Source of the DNA: Rhizobium sp. JAB6
Lineage (GTDB): Bacteria > Pseudomonadota > Alphaproteobacteria > Rhizobiales > Rhizobiaceae
Direction: 5' to 3'
Assembly: GCF_003024605.1 (NCBI RefSeq)
Contig: NZ_PYJQ01000009.1
Span: forward strand, 1,116,001-1,180,000
DNA length: 64,000 bases
This document shows positions 23,225 to 30,821 of this stretch, in pieces; the stretch's first letter is position 1; each line of letters starts with the position of its first letter. A program made the translations under genes and the position numbers. The notes under the pieces are model-generated. The model was not told the DNA's origin, made no database searches, and saw only the letters and a program-made list of their open reading frames with translations.

Positions 23225-24121
23225 ATGGGGAAAGCGAACCCGATAATGGCAATGACGACTTCCGTAAAGTTCCGCACTTCGAACCTCTCCTTAGCCGTTT
23301 CGAAGCGCGCCGTGGTGCTGCCTGCTTTGGCGATACTTGCCGCAATCAGCCTTTCCAGCTGCCAGACTGCCACCACAGATAACGTGATCCAGATCGACAA
23401 GGCGCAAGGCTCGTCCGAAAATATTGCCTCGCTGACATCAGTCATCAATGCCAATCCACAGGATCCGGAAGGCTACAATGTGCGCGGCACTGCCTATGGC
23501 CGCGGCGGCGATTTCAACCGGGCTCTTGGCGATTTCAATCAGGCGATCCAGCTCAATCCGAAATTCTACCAGGCCTATGCCAACCGCGCGCTCATCTACC
23601 GCAACATGGGCAAGCTGCCGGAAGCGGTGGCGGATTATAATGCGGCGCTGCAGATCAATCCGAACTACGACGTCGCCTATATCGGCCGCGGCAATCTTTA
23701 CCGTCAGGCCGGCCGCGACAACGACGCCTTCAATGATTATTCGAAGGCCATCAGCCTCGGGACGACTGATGGACGCGCCTATAACGGCCGTGGCGTGATC
23801 TACCAGAAGCGCAATCAGCAGGATAAGGCGATCGATGATTTCTCCAAGGCGATCTCGCTGTCGCCGAACTCGCCGGAGCCTTACAACAGCCGCGGCATCT
23901 CCTATCTCGCGCAGAACGACGACGACAACGCTTTTGCCGATTTCAACCATGCGATCGAGCTGAACAACAAGCTCGCCGAATCCTGGGCAAACCAGGCCTT
24001 CGTCTATGAGCGCAAAGGCGACAAGGCGAAAGCCCGCCGCTCCTATCAGCACGCGGTCAATCTCGATCCCAACTATCAGCCGGCCAGAGACGGCCTGGCG
24101 CGTGTCGGCGCCGGCGCCTGA
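23225..24121 (+). CDS. Tetratricopeptide repeat lipoprotein
   Basis: A 298-residue protein with an N-terminal hydrophobic signal (VVLPALAILAAISLSSC) whose LSSC fits a lipobox, so it is probably a lipid-anchored periplasmic protein. Roughly six TPR units follow from about residue 75 (NPQDPEGYNVRGTAYGRGG, NPKFYQAYANRALIYRNMG, NPNYDVAYIGRGNLYRQAG and so on), each about 34 residues with the W/Y-x-N-x-G-x-x-Y pattern. TPR arrays are protein-docking surfaces and give no enzymatic clue. The first ATG is 23225; ATGs at 23246 and 23252 are also possible and leave the signal intact. It ends in a clear terminator. Confidence 0.9.
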   Translation: MGKANPIMAMTTSVKFRTSNLSLAVSKRAVVLPALAILAAISLSSCQTATTDNVIQIDKAQGSSENIASLTSVINANPQDPEGYNVRGTAYGRGGDFNRALGDFNQAIQLNPKFYQAYANRALIYRNMGKLPEAVADYNAALQINPNYDVAYIGRGNLYRQAGRDNDAFNDYSKAISLGTTDGRAYNGRGVIYQKRNQQDKAIDDFSKAISLSPNSPEPYNSRGISYLAQNDDDNAFADFNHAIELNNKLAESWANQAFVYERKGDKAKARRSYQHAVNLDPNYQPARDGLARVGAGA

Positions 24122-24149
24122 CACAGAGTCGTATCCCGGCAAGACATCC

Positions 24150-24186
24150 AGCCGCCGGCGATCCTTCGCCCGGCGGCTTTTCTTTG
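24150..24186 (+). terminator. Rho-independent terminator of the TPR gene
   Basis: A perfect 9-bp stem AGCCGCCGG (24150-24158) with CCGGCGGCT (24170-24178) is followed by the T-rich run TTTTCTTT. It sits 29 bp after the stop. Confidence 0.9.
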
Positions 24187-24288
24187 TTCGGGTCTTTGAT
24201 TTCGCGCATGTCGTTATCGCAAAACCGCTGCACACTTTTGCGCGACATGCTGTAGTCTCCCGCTCACCCGTTCAAGTGAGACAAAGAC

Positions 24289-25359
24289 ATGCCCTCCCCG
24301 CAGAAAATCATCGTCATCGGCGCCGGCATCATCGGGGCTTCCGTTGCCTGGCATCTGAGCCGCAAGGGCGCGTCGGTAACGGTGGTCGCGCAGCAGATCG
24401 GCGGCGTTGCGACCCCGAATTCCTTCGCCTGGATCAATGCAAGCTGGGGCAATCCGGAATTCTACTTCCATGTCCGTCACCGCTCGATGGCCGAGTGGTC
24501 GAGGCTGAAGGCTGATCTGCCTGATATCCCGCTATCCTGGTGTGGCGGCCTCAGCTGGGATCTTCCCGAGGCGGAACTGGACGCCTATGCGGCGCAGCAT
24601 CATGGCTGGGGCTATGGCATACAGCCGGTCAACCGGGCGACGATTGCGATGCTAGAACCGAACCTCGCCAATCCGCCAGACTATGCTCTGCATGTCGCTG
24701 AAGAAGGCGCTGTCGAACCCGTAGCGGCCGCCAAACTGCTGCTGGAAGATGCCCGCCTTCGGGGCGCGATCCTGTCATCCAATGTCCAAGTCAAGGGTCT
24801 GCTGAGGCAAGGGGAGCGCATTGTCGGCATCGAAACGAGCGAAGGGCCGATGCATGCCGATCATGTGGTTCTGGCTGCCGGTGCAGGCACGGCGGCACTC
24901 GCCGCCTCGGCGGACATTCTCGTGCCGCTCGAAACACCTCCGGGGCTCATCGTCCATTCCCAACCCGCACCGAAAATGTTGAACGGTCTGGTGATGGCGC
25001 CGGAACTGCATCTGCGCCAGACGGCGGAAGGACGAATCATAGCCGGCAGCGACTTCGGCGGCACCGATCCCGGCGATAACCCTCAGGCGGCTGCCGACGC
25101 GCTCTTCGACAAGGTCAGAGCGGCATTGAAAGGCGGCGAGGCGCTGGAACTCGATTTCCACACCGTAGGCTATCGCCCAACCCCGAAAGACGGTCTGCCG
25201 ATCCTGGGCAATGCCGGTGCGGCGCCCGGCCTCTACCTCGCAGTTCTGCATTCCGGCATTACGCTCGCACCGCTCGTCGGCCTGCTCGCCGCGCAGGAAA
25301 TCGTCGATGGCAGCGAGGCTCACGATCTTGCGCCGTTTCGGCTCTCTCGCTTTTCCTAG
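24289..25359 (+). CDS. FAD-dependent amine/D-amino-acid oxidoreductase family protein
   Basis: DAO-family flavoenzyme of 356 residues. The N-terminal FAD fingerprint is IIVIGAGIIGASVAWHLSRKGA; the C-terminal flavin segment is GYRPTPKDGLPILGNAGAAPGLYLAVLHSGITLAP. Members oxidise glycine, sarcosine, D-amino acids or related secondary amines. There is no partner subunit nearby and no covalent-flavin signature that I can identify, so the substrate is open. It stands alone between a terminator and the HWE kinase. Confidence 0.88.
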   Translation: MPSPQKIIVIGAGIIGASVAWHLSRKGASVTVVAQQIGGVATPNSFAWINASWGNPEFYFHVRHRSMAEWSRLKADLPDIPLSWCGGLSWDLPEAELDAYAAQHHGWGYGIQPVNRATIAMLEPNLANPPDYALHVAEEGAVEPVAAAKLLLEDARLRGAILSSNVQVKGLLRQGERIVGIETSEGPMHADHVVLAAGAGTAALAASADILVPLETPPGLIVHSQPAPKMLNGLVMAPELHLRQTAEGRIIAGSDFGGTDPGDNPQAAADALFDKVRAALKGGEALELDFHTVGYRPTPKDGLPILGNAGAAPGLYLAVLHSGITLAPLVGLLAAQEIVDGSEAHDLAPFRLSRFS

Positions 25360-25605
25360 CCCGGCGAGGCGGCCGGCGCAACCGCAGGGATGCGTCGCCG
25401 CAGCCTAAATATGCGAGATCGCTTATGATTTCGAAGCAATGACTTTTCAGATGTTGCAAGGAAATTTACCGAGCCCTAACATGGCGCTTCTGGAGCATGT
25501 AGCTCGGATCGGGGCACGGGGGCGCTGGCATGATGACCAATACCATTCTCTTTGTATTTGCTGGCGCGTCGGGTTCTCGTGGAGGCACGATCGGTTGATC
25601 GCTTC

Positions 25606-27261
25606 ATGAGAAAACCGCATTTTCCGAAAGCGTCGATCGGTGCCTATCTGATCGCCATCGCTCTGGCGATTGCCTTGCCTATTCTCGCCTTCGTCGCGCT
25701 GCTTCTGGTTCAGCTCGAGAACAACGAGCGCGATGTGCTGAAGGGTGATACCGTCCAGGATGCGCAGGCGCTGGCACGTGCCATCGATCGCCAATTGCAG
25801 GATATGGCGACGACGTTGCGCCTCCTGTCTTCCTCGCCGGAACTCGAACGCAACGACATCGCCACCTTCTTCGCCCGCACGGAAACGGTCCTGCGCACCG
25901 ATTCGCTGTTCGTGCTGCTCATGGAAAAGGATGGCCAGCTTCGGCTGAATACCCGCTGGCCGCTTGGAAAACCGCTCGGCAAGACGGGCAATATTGCAGC
26001 GCTGCAATCTGCATTGAACTCGGGCCGCATCGAGGCATCCGACGTCTTCATAGGCTCGAACGCCCGCCGTTGGGTCTATAACGTCACCCTGCCCCTCGAA
26101 CATTCGCCAGCGGGCGCCGCTCTGGCGGTAACCCAGGATGCCGACGAGCTCGCCAAGCTCGTGACGACGCAGGCTCTGCCGCCCGGCTGGTCCGCCGCCA
26201 TTGTGGATAAATCGGGCCACGTCGTCGCTGCCGGCGGCCCGACGACCCTTGCGCCGGGTGACATGTTCAACAAGGACATTCTGCCGAAGCTGATCGCATC
26301 CAGCGGCGTCTACCAGGACGAAAAAACCCTCCCCAATGCGGTGCTCGGCTATGCACAGATCTCCGGATGGTCCTGGAAGGCCATCGTCTGGGGACCGATC
26401 GCATCCGCCCAGCAGTCGCTGATGAGCACCTGGCGTTTCCTGATCTATGGCGGCGTGACGCTGCTGCTGATCGCGCTGGTTGCCGTCTATGCGCTGGCGC
26501 GTCAGGTGCGCACGACCATCCAGAGCATAGCCGACATGGCGGACCGCATGGGTCGAGGCGAAATCGTGTCGCCTATCGATACCAGCGTTATCGAGGCAAA
26601 CCAGGTGGCCGTTGCGCTTTCCAACGCATCCTTCGACCGCAGCGTCACCGAGGACCGGCTGCATTTCGTCATGCATGAGCTCGTCCACCGCACCAAGAAC
26701 CTGCTGGCGCTCGCCCAGGCGATGACACGCCAGCTCGCACGGCAGACCGACAGCGTCGATACGTTCCAGCGGGCGGTCGCCGACCGGCTGGAGGGCCTGG
26801 CTCGCTCGATCGAGGTGCTGACCAGTGAACAATGGTCCGGCGTATCGCTGCGCCGCGTCATCGATATTCATCTCGCAACCTTCCTGCAGGGACCTCAGCA
26901 GCTCGACGTTCTCGGCAATGACTTCCTGCTGAAGCCGGAGGCCGTGCAGAATCTCGGCCTGGTCCTGCACGAGCTTGCCACCAATTCGGTTAAATATGGC
27001 GCGCTTTCCGCACCGGAGGGCAAGATCACTCTCGAATGGACGAACGAAGCCGCTGAAACAGGCACCATGATCCGTTTCGTCTGGACCGAAAGCGGCGGTC
27101 CGCCGGTCAAACCGCCGAGCGATACCGGCTTCGGTACCACCGTCACCAAAACCCATGCCGCAGCCTCTTTCAGCGGCCATGTCGAGGTCGATTTCCGTCC
27201 GGCCGGACTCGTCTGGATACTCACCGCGCCGCGCAACACGATGGAGCGTCAAAGGAACTGA
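25606..27261 (+). CDS. HWE-family sensor histidine kinase
   Basis: Membrane sensor kinase. From ATG 25606 it has 551 residues: TM1 at about 14-36 (AIALAIALPILAFVALLLVQ), a periplasmic Cache-like sensor region of about 240 residues, TM2 (GGVTLLLIALVAVYALA), a HAMP-like linker, then an HWE kinase core. The phospho-acceptor is His361 in HELVHRTKNLLA; the N-box is ELATNSVKYGAL; the family's Trp-x-Glu is W493-T-E495. The frame is open to a TTG at 25552, but no good ribosome site supports the longer form. No response regulator is adjacent. HWE kinases in this order often feed the PhyR general stress response or light/osmotic responses; that role is inference. Confidence 0.9.
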   Translation: MRKPHFPKASIGAYLIAIALAIALPILAFVALLLVQLENNERDVLKGDTVQDAQALARAIDRQLQDMATTLRLLSSSPELERNDIATFFARTETVLRTDSLFVLLMEKDGQLRLNTRWPLGKPLGKTGNIAALQSALNSGRIEASDVFIGSNARRWVYNVTLPLEHSPAGAALAVTQDADELAKLVTTQALPPGWSAAIVDKSGHVVAAGGPTTLAPGDMFNKDILPKLIASSGVYQDEKTLPNAVLGYAQISGWSWKAIVWGPIASAQQSLMSTWRFLIYGGVTLLLIALVAVYALARQVRTTIQSIADMADRMGRGEIVSPIDTSVIEANQVAVALSNASFDRSVTEDRLHFVMHELVHRTKNLLALAQAMTRQLARQTDSVDTFQRAVADRLEGLARSIEVLTSEQWSGVSLRRVIDIHLATFLQGPQQLDVLGNDFLLKPEAVQNLGLVLHELATNSVKYGALSAPEGKITLEWTNEAAETGTMIRFVWTESGGPPVKPPSDTGFGTTVTKTHAAASFSGHVEVDFRPAGLVWILTAPRNTMERQRN

Positions 27262-27297
27262 GGTCGGGAACGCCGCCCTTGCGGGCGCAGCCGCAGC

Positions 27298-28695
27298 CTA
27301 CTCGTTCATCGCCTTGACGATGTCCTCGGTCACCTTCTTGGCGTCACCCAGAAGCATCATCGTGCCGTCCTTGTAGAACAGCGTATTGTCGATGCCGGCA
27401 TAGCCGGAACCGAGCGAACGCTTGACGAAAAGGCAGGTCTTCGCCTTGTCGACATCGAGGATCGGCATGCCGTAGATCGGCGAGGACTTGTCGTCGCGCG
27501 CCGCCGGATTGGTGACGTCATTGGCGCCGATGACATAGGCGACATCGGCCTGGGCGAATTCCGAATTGATGTCCTCGAGCTCGAAGACCTCGTCATAAGG
27601 CACGTTGGCCTCGGCGAGCAGCACGTTCATGTGCCCCGGCATGCGGCCGGCGACGGGGTGGATGGCATATTTCACCTCGACGCCATGCGCCTTCAGCCTG
27701 TCGGCCATCTCGCGCAGGGCATGCTGAGCCTGCGCCACCGCCATGCCGTAACCCGGCACGATGATGACCTTGGAGGCATTCGCCATCAGATAGGCCGCAT
27801 CCTCGGCCGAGCCGAGCTTCACGGTCTTGTCGGAATTGTCGGCTCCTCCCGAGGCGGTCTCGCCGCCGAAACCGCCGAGAATGACCGAAATGAAGGAGCG
27901 GTTCATGCCCTTGCACATGATGTAGGACAGGATCGCACCCGAGGAGCCGACAAGCGCGCCGGTAATGATGAGCGCGAGGTTGCCGAGCGTGAAGCCGATG
28001 CCGGCGGCAGCCCAACCGGAATAGGAGTTCAGCATCGACACGACGACGGGCATGTCGGCGCCGCCGATCGGCACGATCAAAAGAACACCCAGCGCCAGCG
28101 ACAGCAAGACCACGGCCCAGAAAGCGAAATGGCTCTCGCTCGCCGCCAGGCTGATGATGAAGAATACAATCAGCACAAGCAGGGCGGCATTGATGACATG
28201 CCGGTTCGGCAGCAGGATCGGCTTGCCGGACATGCGCCCGTCGAGCTTCAGGAAGGCAATGATCGAGCCGGTGAACGTCAGTGCGCCGATCGCCACACCG
28301 ATCGCCATCTCGATGCGAGCCTCGGTGTGGATGTGGCCGATCTCACCGATGCCGAAGGAGGACGGCGTGTAGAGCGCCGAAGCGGCCACGAGGACGGCGG
28401 CCAGACCGACCAGCGAGTGGAAACCCGCCACGAGCTGCGGCATCGAGGTCATCGGGATGACGCGCGCGATATAGGCACCCGCTCCGCCGCCGATGGCAAG
28501 GCCGAGAACGATCAGCACGAAGCCGCCGAAGGATGGCGTCGCCAGCACCAGCGTGGTAGCGATGGCAATGCCCATGCCGATCATGCCGTAGAGATTGCCG
28601 CGCCGGCTGGTTGCCGGATGCGAGAGGCCGCGCAGCGCCAGGATGAAGAGCACACCGGAAACGAGATAGAGGAAAGCCGCGATATTGCTCAGCAT
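27298..28695 (-). CDS. pntB: NAD(P) transhydrogenase subunit beta
   Basis: Beta subunit of proton-translocating transhydrogenase, which uses the proton gradient to reduce NADP+ with NADH. It has 465 residues: nine or so membrane helices (domain II) from MLSNIAAFLYLVSGVLFILA, then the NADP(H)-binding domain III (KVIIVPGYGMAVAQAQH, VIGANDVTNPAAR, KRSLGSGYAGIDN). The start at 28695 aligns with the family N-terminus; the longer frame lacks support. It lies 7 bp after the small alpha-2 gene. Its end is convergent with the HWE kinase, 36 bp away. Confidence 0.96.
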   Translation of the reverse strand: MLSNIAAFLYLVSGVLFILALRGLSHPATSRRGNLYGMIGMGIAIATTLVLATPSFGGFVLIVLGLAIGGGAGAYIARVIPMTSMPQLVAGFHSLVGLAAVLVAASALYTPSSFGIGEIGHIHTEARIEMAIGVAIGALTFTGSIIAFLKLDGRMSGKPILLPNRHVINAALLVLIVFFIISLAASESHFAFWAVVLLSLALGVLLIVPIGGADMPVVVSMLNSYSGWAAAGIGFTLGNLALIITGALVGSSGAILSYIMCKGMNRSFISVILGGFGGETASGGADNSDKTVKLGSAEDAAYLMANASKVIIVPGYGMAVAQAQHALREMADRLKAHGVEVKYAIHPVAGRMPGHMNVLLAEANVPYDEVFELEDINSEFAQADVAYVIGANDVTNPAARDDKSSPIYGMPILDVDKAKTCLFVKRSLGSGYAGIDNTLFYKDGTMMLLGDAKKVTEDIVKAMNE

Positions 28696-28702
28696 GCCGT
28701 CC

Positions 28703-29101
28703 TCACTTGTCCTTCTTCTTGTACATCGCCAGCATGCGCTGGGTGACAAGGAAGCCGCCGACGATATTGACCGAAACGAGCACAAGCGCCACGAAACCGA
28801 AGCCGGTGGCGAGACCGCTTGCGGAAATTCCCACGGCCAGCAGCGCGCCGACGACGATGACCGAGGAAATGGCGTTCGTGACCGCCATCAGCGGCGTATG
28901 CAAAGCCGGCGTCACCGACCATACGACATAGTAGCCGACGAAAATCGCCAGCACGAAAATCGCCAGCTGGAAGACGAAGGGATCGATTGCCCCGCCCGTT
29001 GCCGCGCTCACAGCCTCCGGGGCCTGCGCTGCGGCGGCCGTGACGGCGTTAACGGCATCATGCAGTTGCTGGAGTGCCTGGTCCATCGCTTGGCTGGCCA
29101 T
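28703..29101 (-). CDS. pntAB: NAD(P) transhydrogenase alpha subunit part 2 (membrane)
   Basis: The 132-residue membrane part of the alpha subunit. Three or four hydrophobic helices follow an Ala-rich N-terminus (FVFQLAIFVLAIFVGYYVVW, AISSVIVVGALLAVGIS, FGFVALVLVSVNIVGGFLV). In E. coli this is the C-terminus of PntA; the split into two genes is typical of alphaproteobacteria such as Rhodospirillum. One base separates it from the upstream pntA stop. Confidence 0.95.
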   Translation of the reverse strand: MASQAMDQALQQLHDAVNAVTAAAAQAPEAVSAATGGAIDPFVFQLAIFVLAIFVGYYVVWSVTPALHTPLMAVTNAISSVIVVGALLAVGISASGLATGFGFVALVLVSVNIVGGFLVTQRMLAMYKKKDK

Positions 29102-29102
29102 C

Positions 29103-30275
29103 TCAGAGGTCTCCCTTCTTGATCGTCGGCTGGTCGGGATCGACGAAATTCGGGTTCACGACCTCGCCACCGTCGGTCAGCATCGTGGCCTTGATCAGCT
29201 CATCGGTGCGGTTGAGGGCGAGGCTCTTCGTATCCTTGTCGACCATCGTCTCCAGGAAGGTGACGAGATTCTTGGCATAGAGAGCCGACGCGCTGGCCGC
29301 GATCCGGCCGGCCATGTTGGGATAGCCGACCACCCGGACCCCTTCGACCTCGGCGACCTTGCTATATTCCGCGCCCTCGATATTGCCGCCACGCTCCACG
29401 GCCAGATCGACGGCGACGGCGCCAGCGCGCATCGCCTTCAGCATGTCGCGCCCGACGAGGCGCGGCGCCGGCCGGCCGGGGATCAGTGCCGTGGTGATGA
29501 TGATGTCCTGCTTGGCAATATGATCGGAGACGAGAGCTGCCTGCTTGGCTTGATACTCCCTCGACATCTCCTTGGCATAGCCGCCGGCGGTCTCGGCCGC
29601 CTTGAACTCCTCGTCCTCGACCGCGATGAATTTTGCGCCGAGCGAGGCGACCTGTTCCTTCGCAGCCGGACGAACGTCGGTCGCGGAGACCTGCGCACCG
29701 AGACGCCGCGCGGTGGCGATCGCCTGCAGGCCGGCAACCCCTGCCCCCATGACGAACACCTTCGCTGCCGGCACCGTGCCAGCCGCCGTCATCATCATCG
29801 GCAGAGCCCGATCATAAACGGTTGCAGCCTCGATGACGGCCTGATAGCCGGCGAGGTTTGCCTGCGACGACAGGACGTCCATCGACTGCGCGCGGGTGAT
29901 GCGCGGCATCAGTTCCATGGCGAAGCTCGTCAGCCCGGCACGCGCCATCTCGGCGAGCGCAGCCTCATTGCCATAGGGATCCATGATGGCGATGACGATG
30001 GCGCCGCTCTTGTAGCCCGAGATCTCCTCGCTGGTCGGACGTCTCACCTTGAGGATGACATCCGCCGCCTTCGCATCCTTGATCAAGCCGATCCGGGCGC
30101 CTGCAGCCTCATATTCGGCATCCGGGATGCGCGATAAGGCGCCCGCACCCGCTTCGACCACCACGTCGAAACCGAGGCTCCTCATCTTCTTTACCGTTTC
30201 GACGGAGGCCGCAACACGTGTCTCGTCGGCCAAGCTTTCCTTGGCTATGAAAACAAGATTGCTCAACGACAACAC
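29103..30275 (-). CDS. pntAA: NAD(P) transhydrogenase alpha subunit part 1 (NAD-binding)
   Basis: Soluble NAD(H)-binding domain I, related to alanine dehydrogenase, about 390 residues. Motifs include KESLADETRVAASVETVKKM, the Rossmann segment VFVMGAGVAGLQAIATARRLGA and the mobile-loop region. The start is uncertain: GTG 30275, or TTG 30266, which gives MSNLVFIAKE and is better spaced from a GCGAGG site. A perfect 8-bp hairpin lies in the leader (30289-30313). First gene of pntAA-pntAB-pntB; a small cytochrome oxidase gene is about 100 bp upstream on the same strand. Confidence 0.95.
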   Translation of the reverse strand: MLSLSNLVFIAKESLADETRVAASVETVKKMRSLGFDVVVEAGAGALSRIPDAEYEAAGARIGLIKDAKAADVILKVRRPTSEEISGYKSGAIVIAIMDPYGNEAALAEMARAGLTSFAMELMPRITRAQSMDVLSSQANLAGYQAVIEAATVYDRALPMMMTAAGTVPAAKVFVMGAGVAGLQAIATARRLGAQVSATDVRPAAKEQVASLGAKFIAVEDEEFKAAETAGGYAKEMSREYQAKQAALVSDHIAKQDIIITTALIPGRPAPRLVGRDMLKAMRAGAVAVDLAVERGGNIEGAEYSKVAEVEGVRVVGYPNMAGRIAASASALYAKNLVTFLETMVDKDTKSLALNRTDELIKATMLTDGGEVVNPNFVDPDQPTIKKGDL

Positions 30276-30288
30276 CTCGCATCAGACG

Positions 30289-30313
30289 GCGCCGCTTCAG
30301 AATGCAGCGGCGC
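30289..30313 (-). other. Leader hairpin upstream of pntAA
   Basis: GCGCCGCT (30289-30296) and AGCGGCGC (30306-30313) form a perfect 8-bp stem with a 9-nt loop. No T-run follows on the minus strand, so it is not a classical terminator. It could stabilise the processed pnt transcript or partly separate it from the oxidase gene. Confidence 0.4.
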
Positions 30314-30376
30314 TGTGGTCTGCAGAATGATGGGAAAGCGTGGGCGATCGACCCGGCATCGGTCAGCGCTGCAATA

Positions 30377-30601
30377 TCAGCGCAACAGGACGATGCTGGC
30401 GATGGTCAGAACGATGAATATCAGGATGCCGCCGAGAAAGCCGGCGTGACCGAAGAAACCAGCCGCCATAGCGATCAGCAGGGACGCGACGATCGCAGAC
30501 CCGACTTTGGCCCCTGAGATGAAAAGATTGTAGGTCTTCTCATGCTCCTTGTAGTCCATCGGAGCACCCACTTCAGCAGGTCCAGTGTGATGTTCGGCCA
30601 T
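30377..30601 (-). CDS. aa3-type cytochrome c oxidase subunit IV-like protein
   Basis: A 74-residue membrane protein. The first 25 residues are hydrophilic and the MDYKEHEKTYNLFI segment is the hallmark of the bacterial aa3 oxidase subunit IV family (COX4_pro_2). Two hydrophobic helices follow (AIVASLLIAMAAGFFG, FLGGILIFIVLTIASIVLL). Its role in the oxidase is accessory. The main ctaCDE genes are not in the window; it sits just upstream of the transhydrogenase genes in the same direction. Confidence 0.9.
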   Translation of the reverse strand: MAEHHTGPAEVGAPMDYKEHEKTYNLFISGAKVGSAIVASLLIAMAAGFFGHAGFLGGILIFIVLTIASIVLLR

Positions 30602-30821
30602 TCAGAAATCTCCCCTCAATCCTCTCCGCGACAAACGTTCTAGACTGCCGGCCGGAGTTCATCCTCAAAAGCTGCGATATCCTGCCAGGGGATACCGCAA
30701 TCAATTTTCCTCCACCGAGGCGTTACACAAAGCGAGGAAAAATGCAATGCACGAGAAGGTCGCAGGTGGCAGGCCGATCGAATTGCCCAAGGATTTCCAA
30801 ATGCCACCGCGCCGCCGCCGG

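Noticed and set aside
25447..27252. A 601-codon frame antisense to the HWE kinase
   Set aside because: The kinase has all its motifs; the antisense product is compositionally biased with none.
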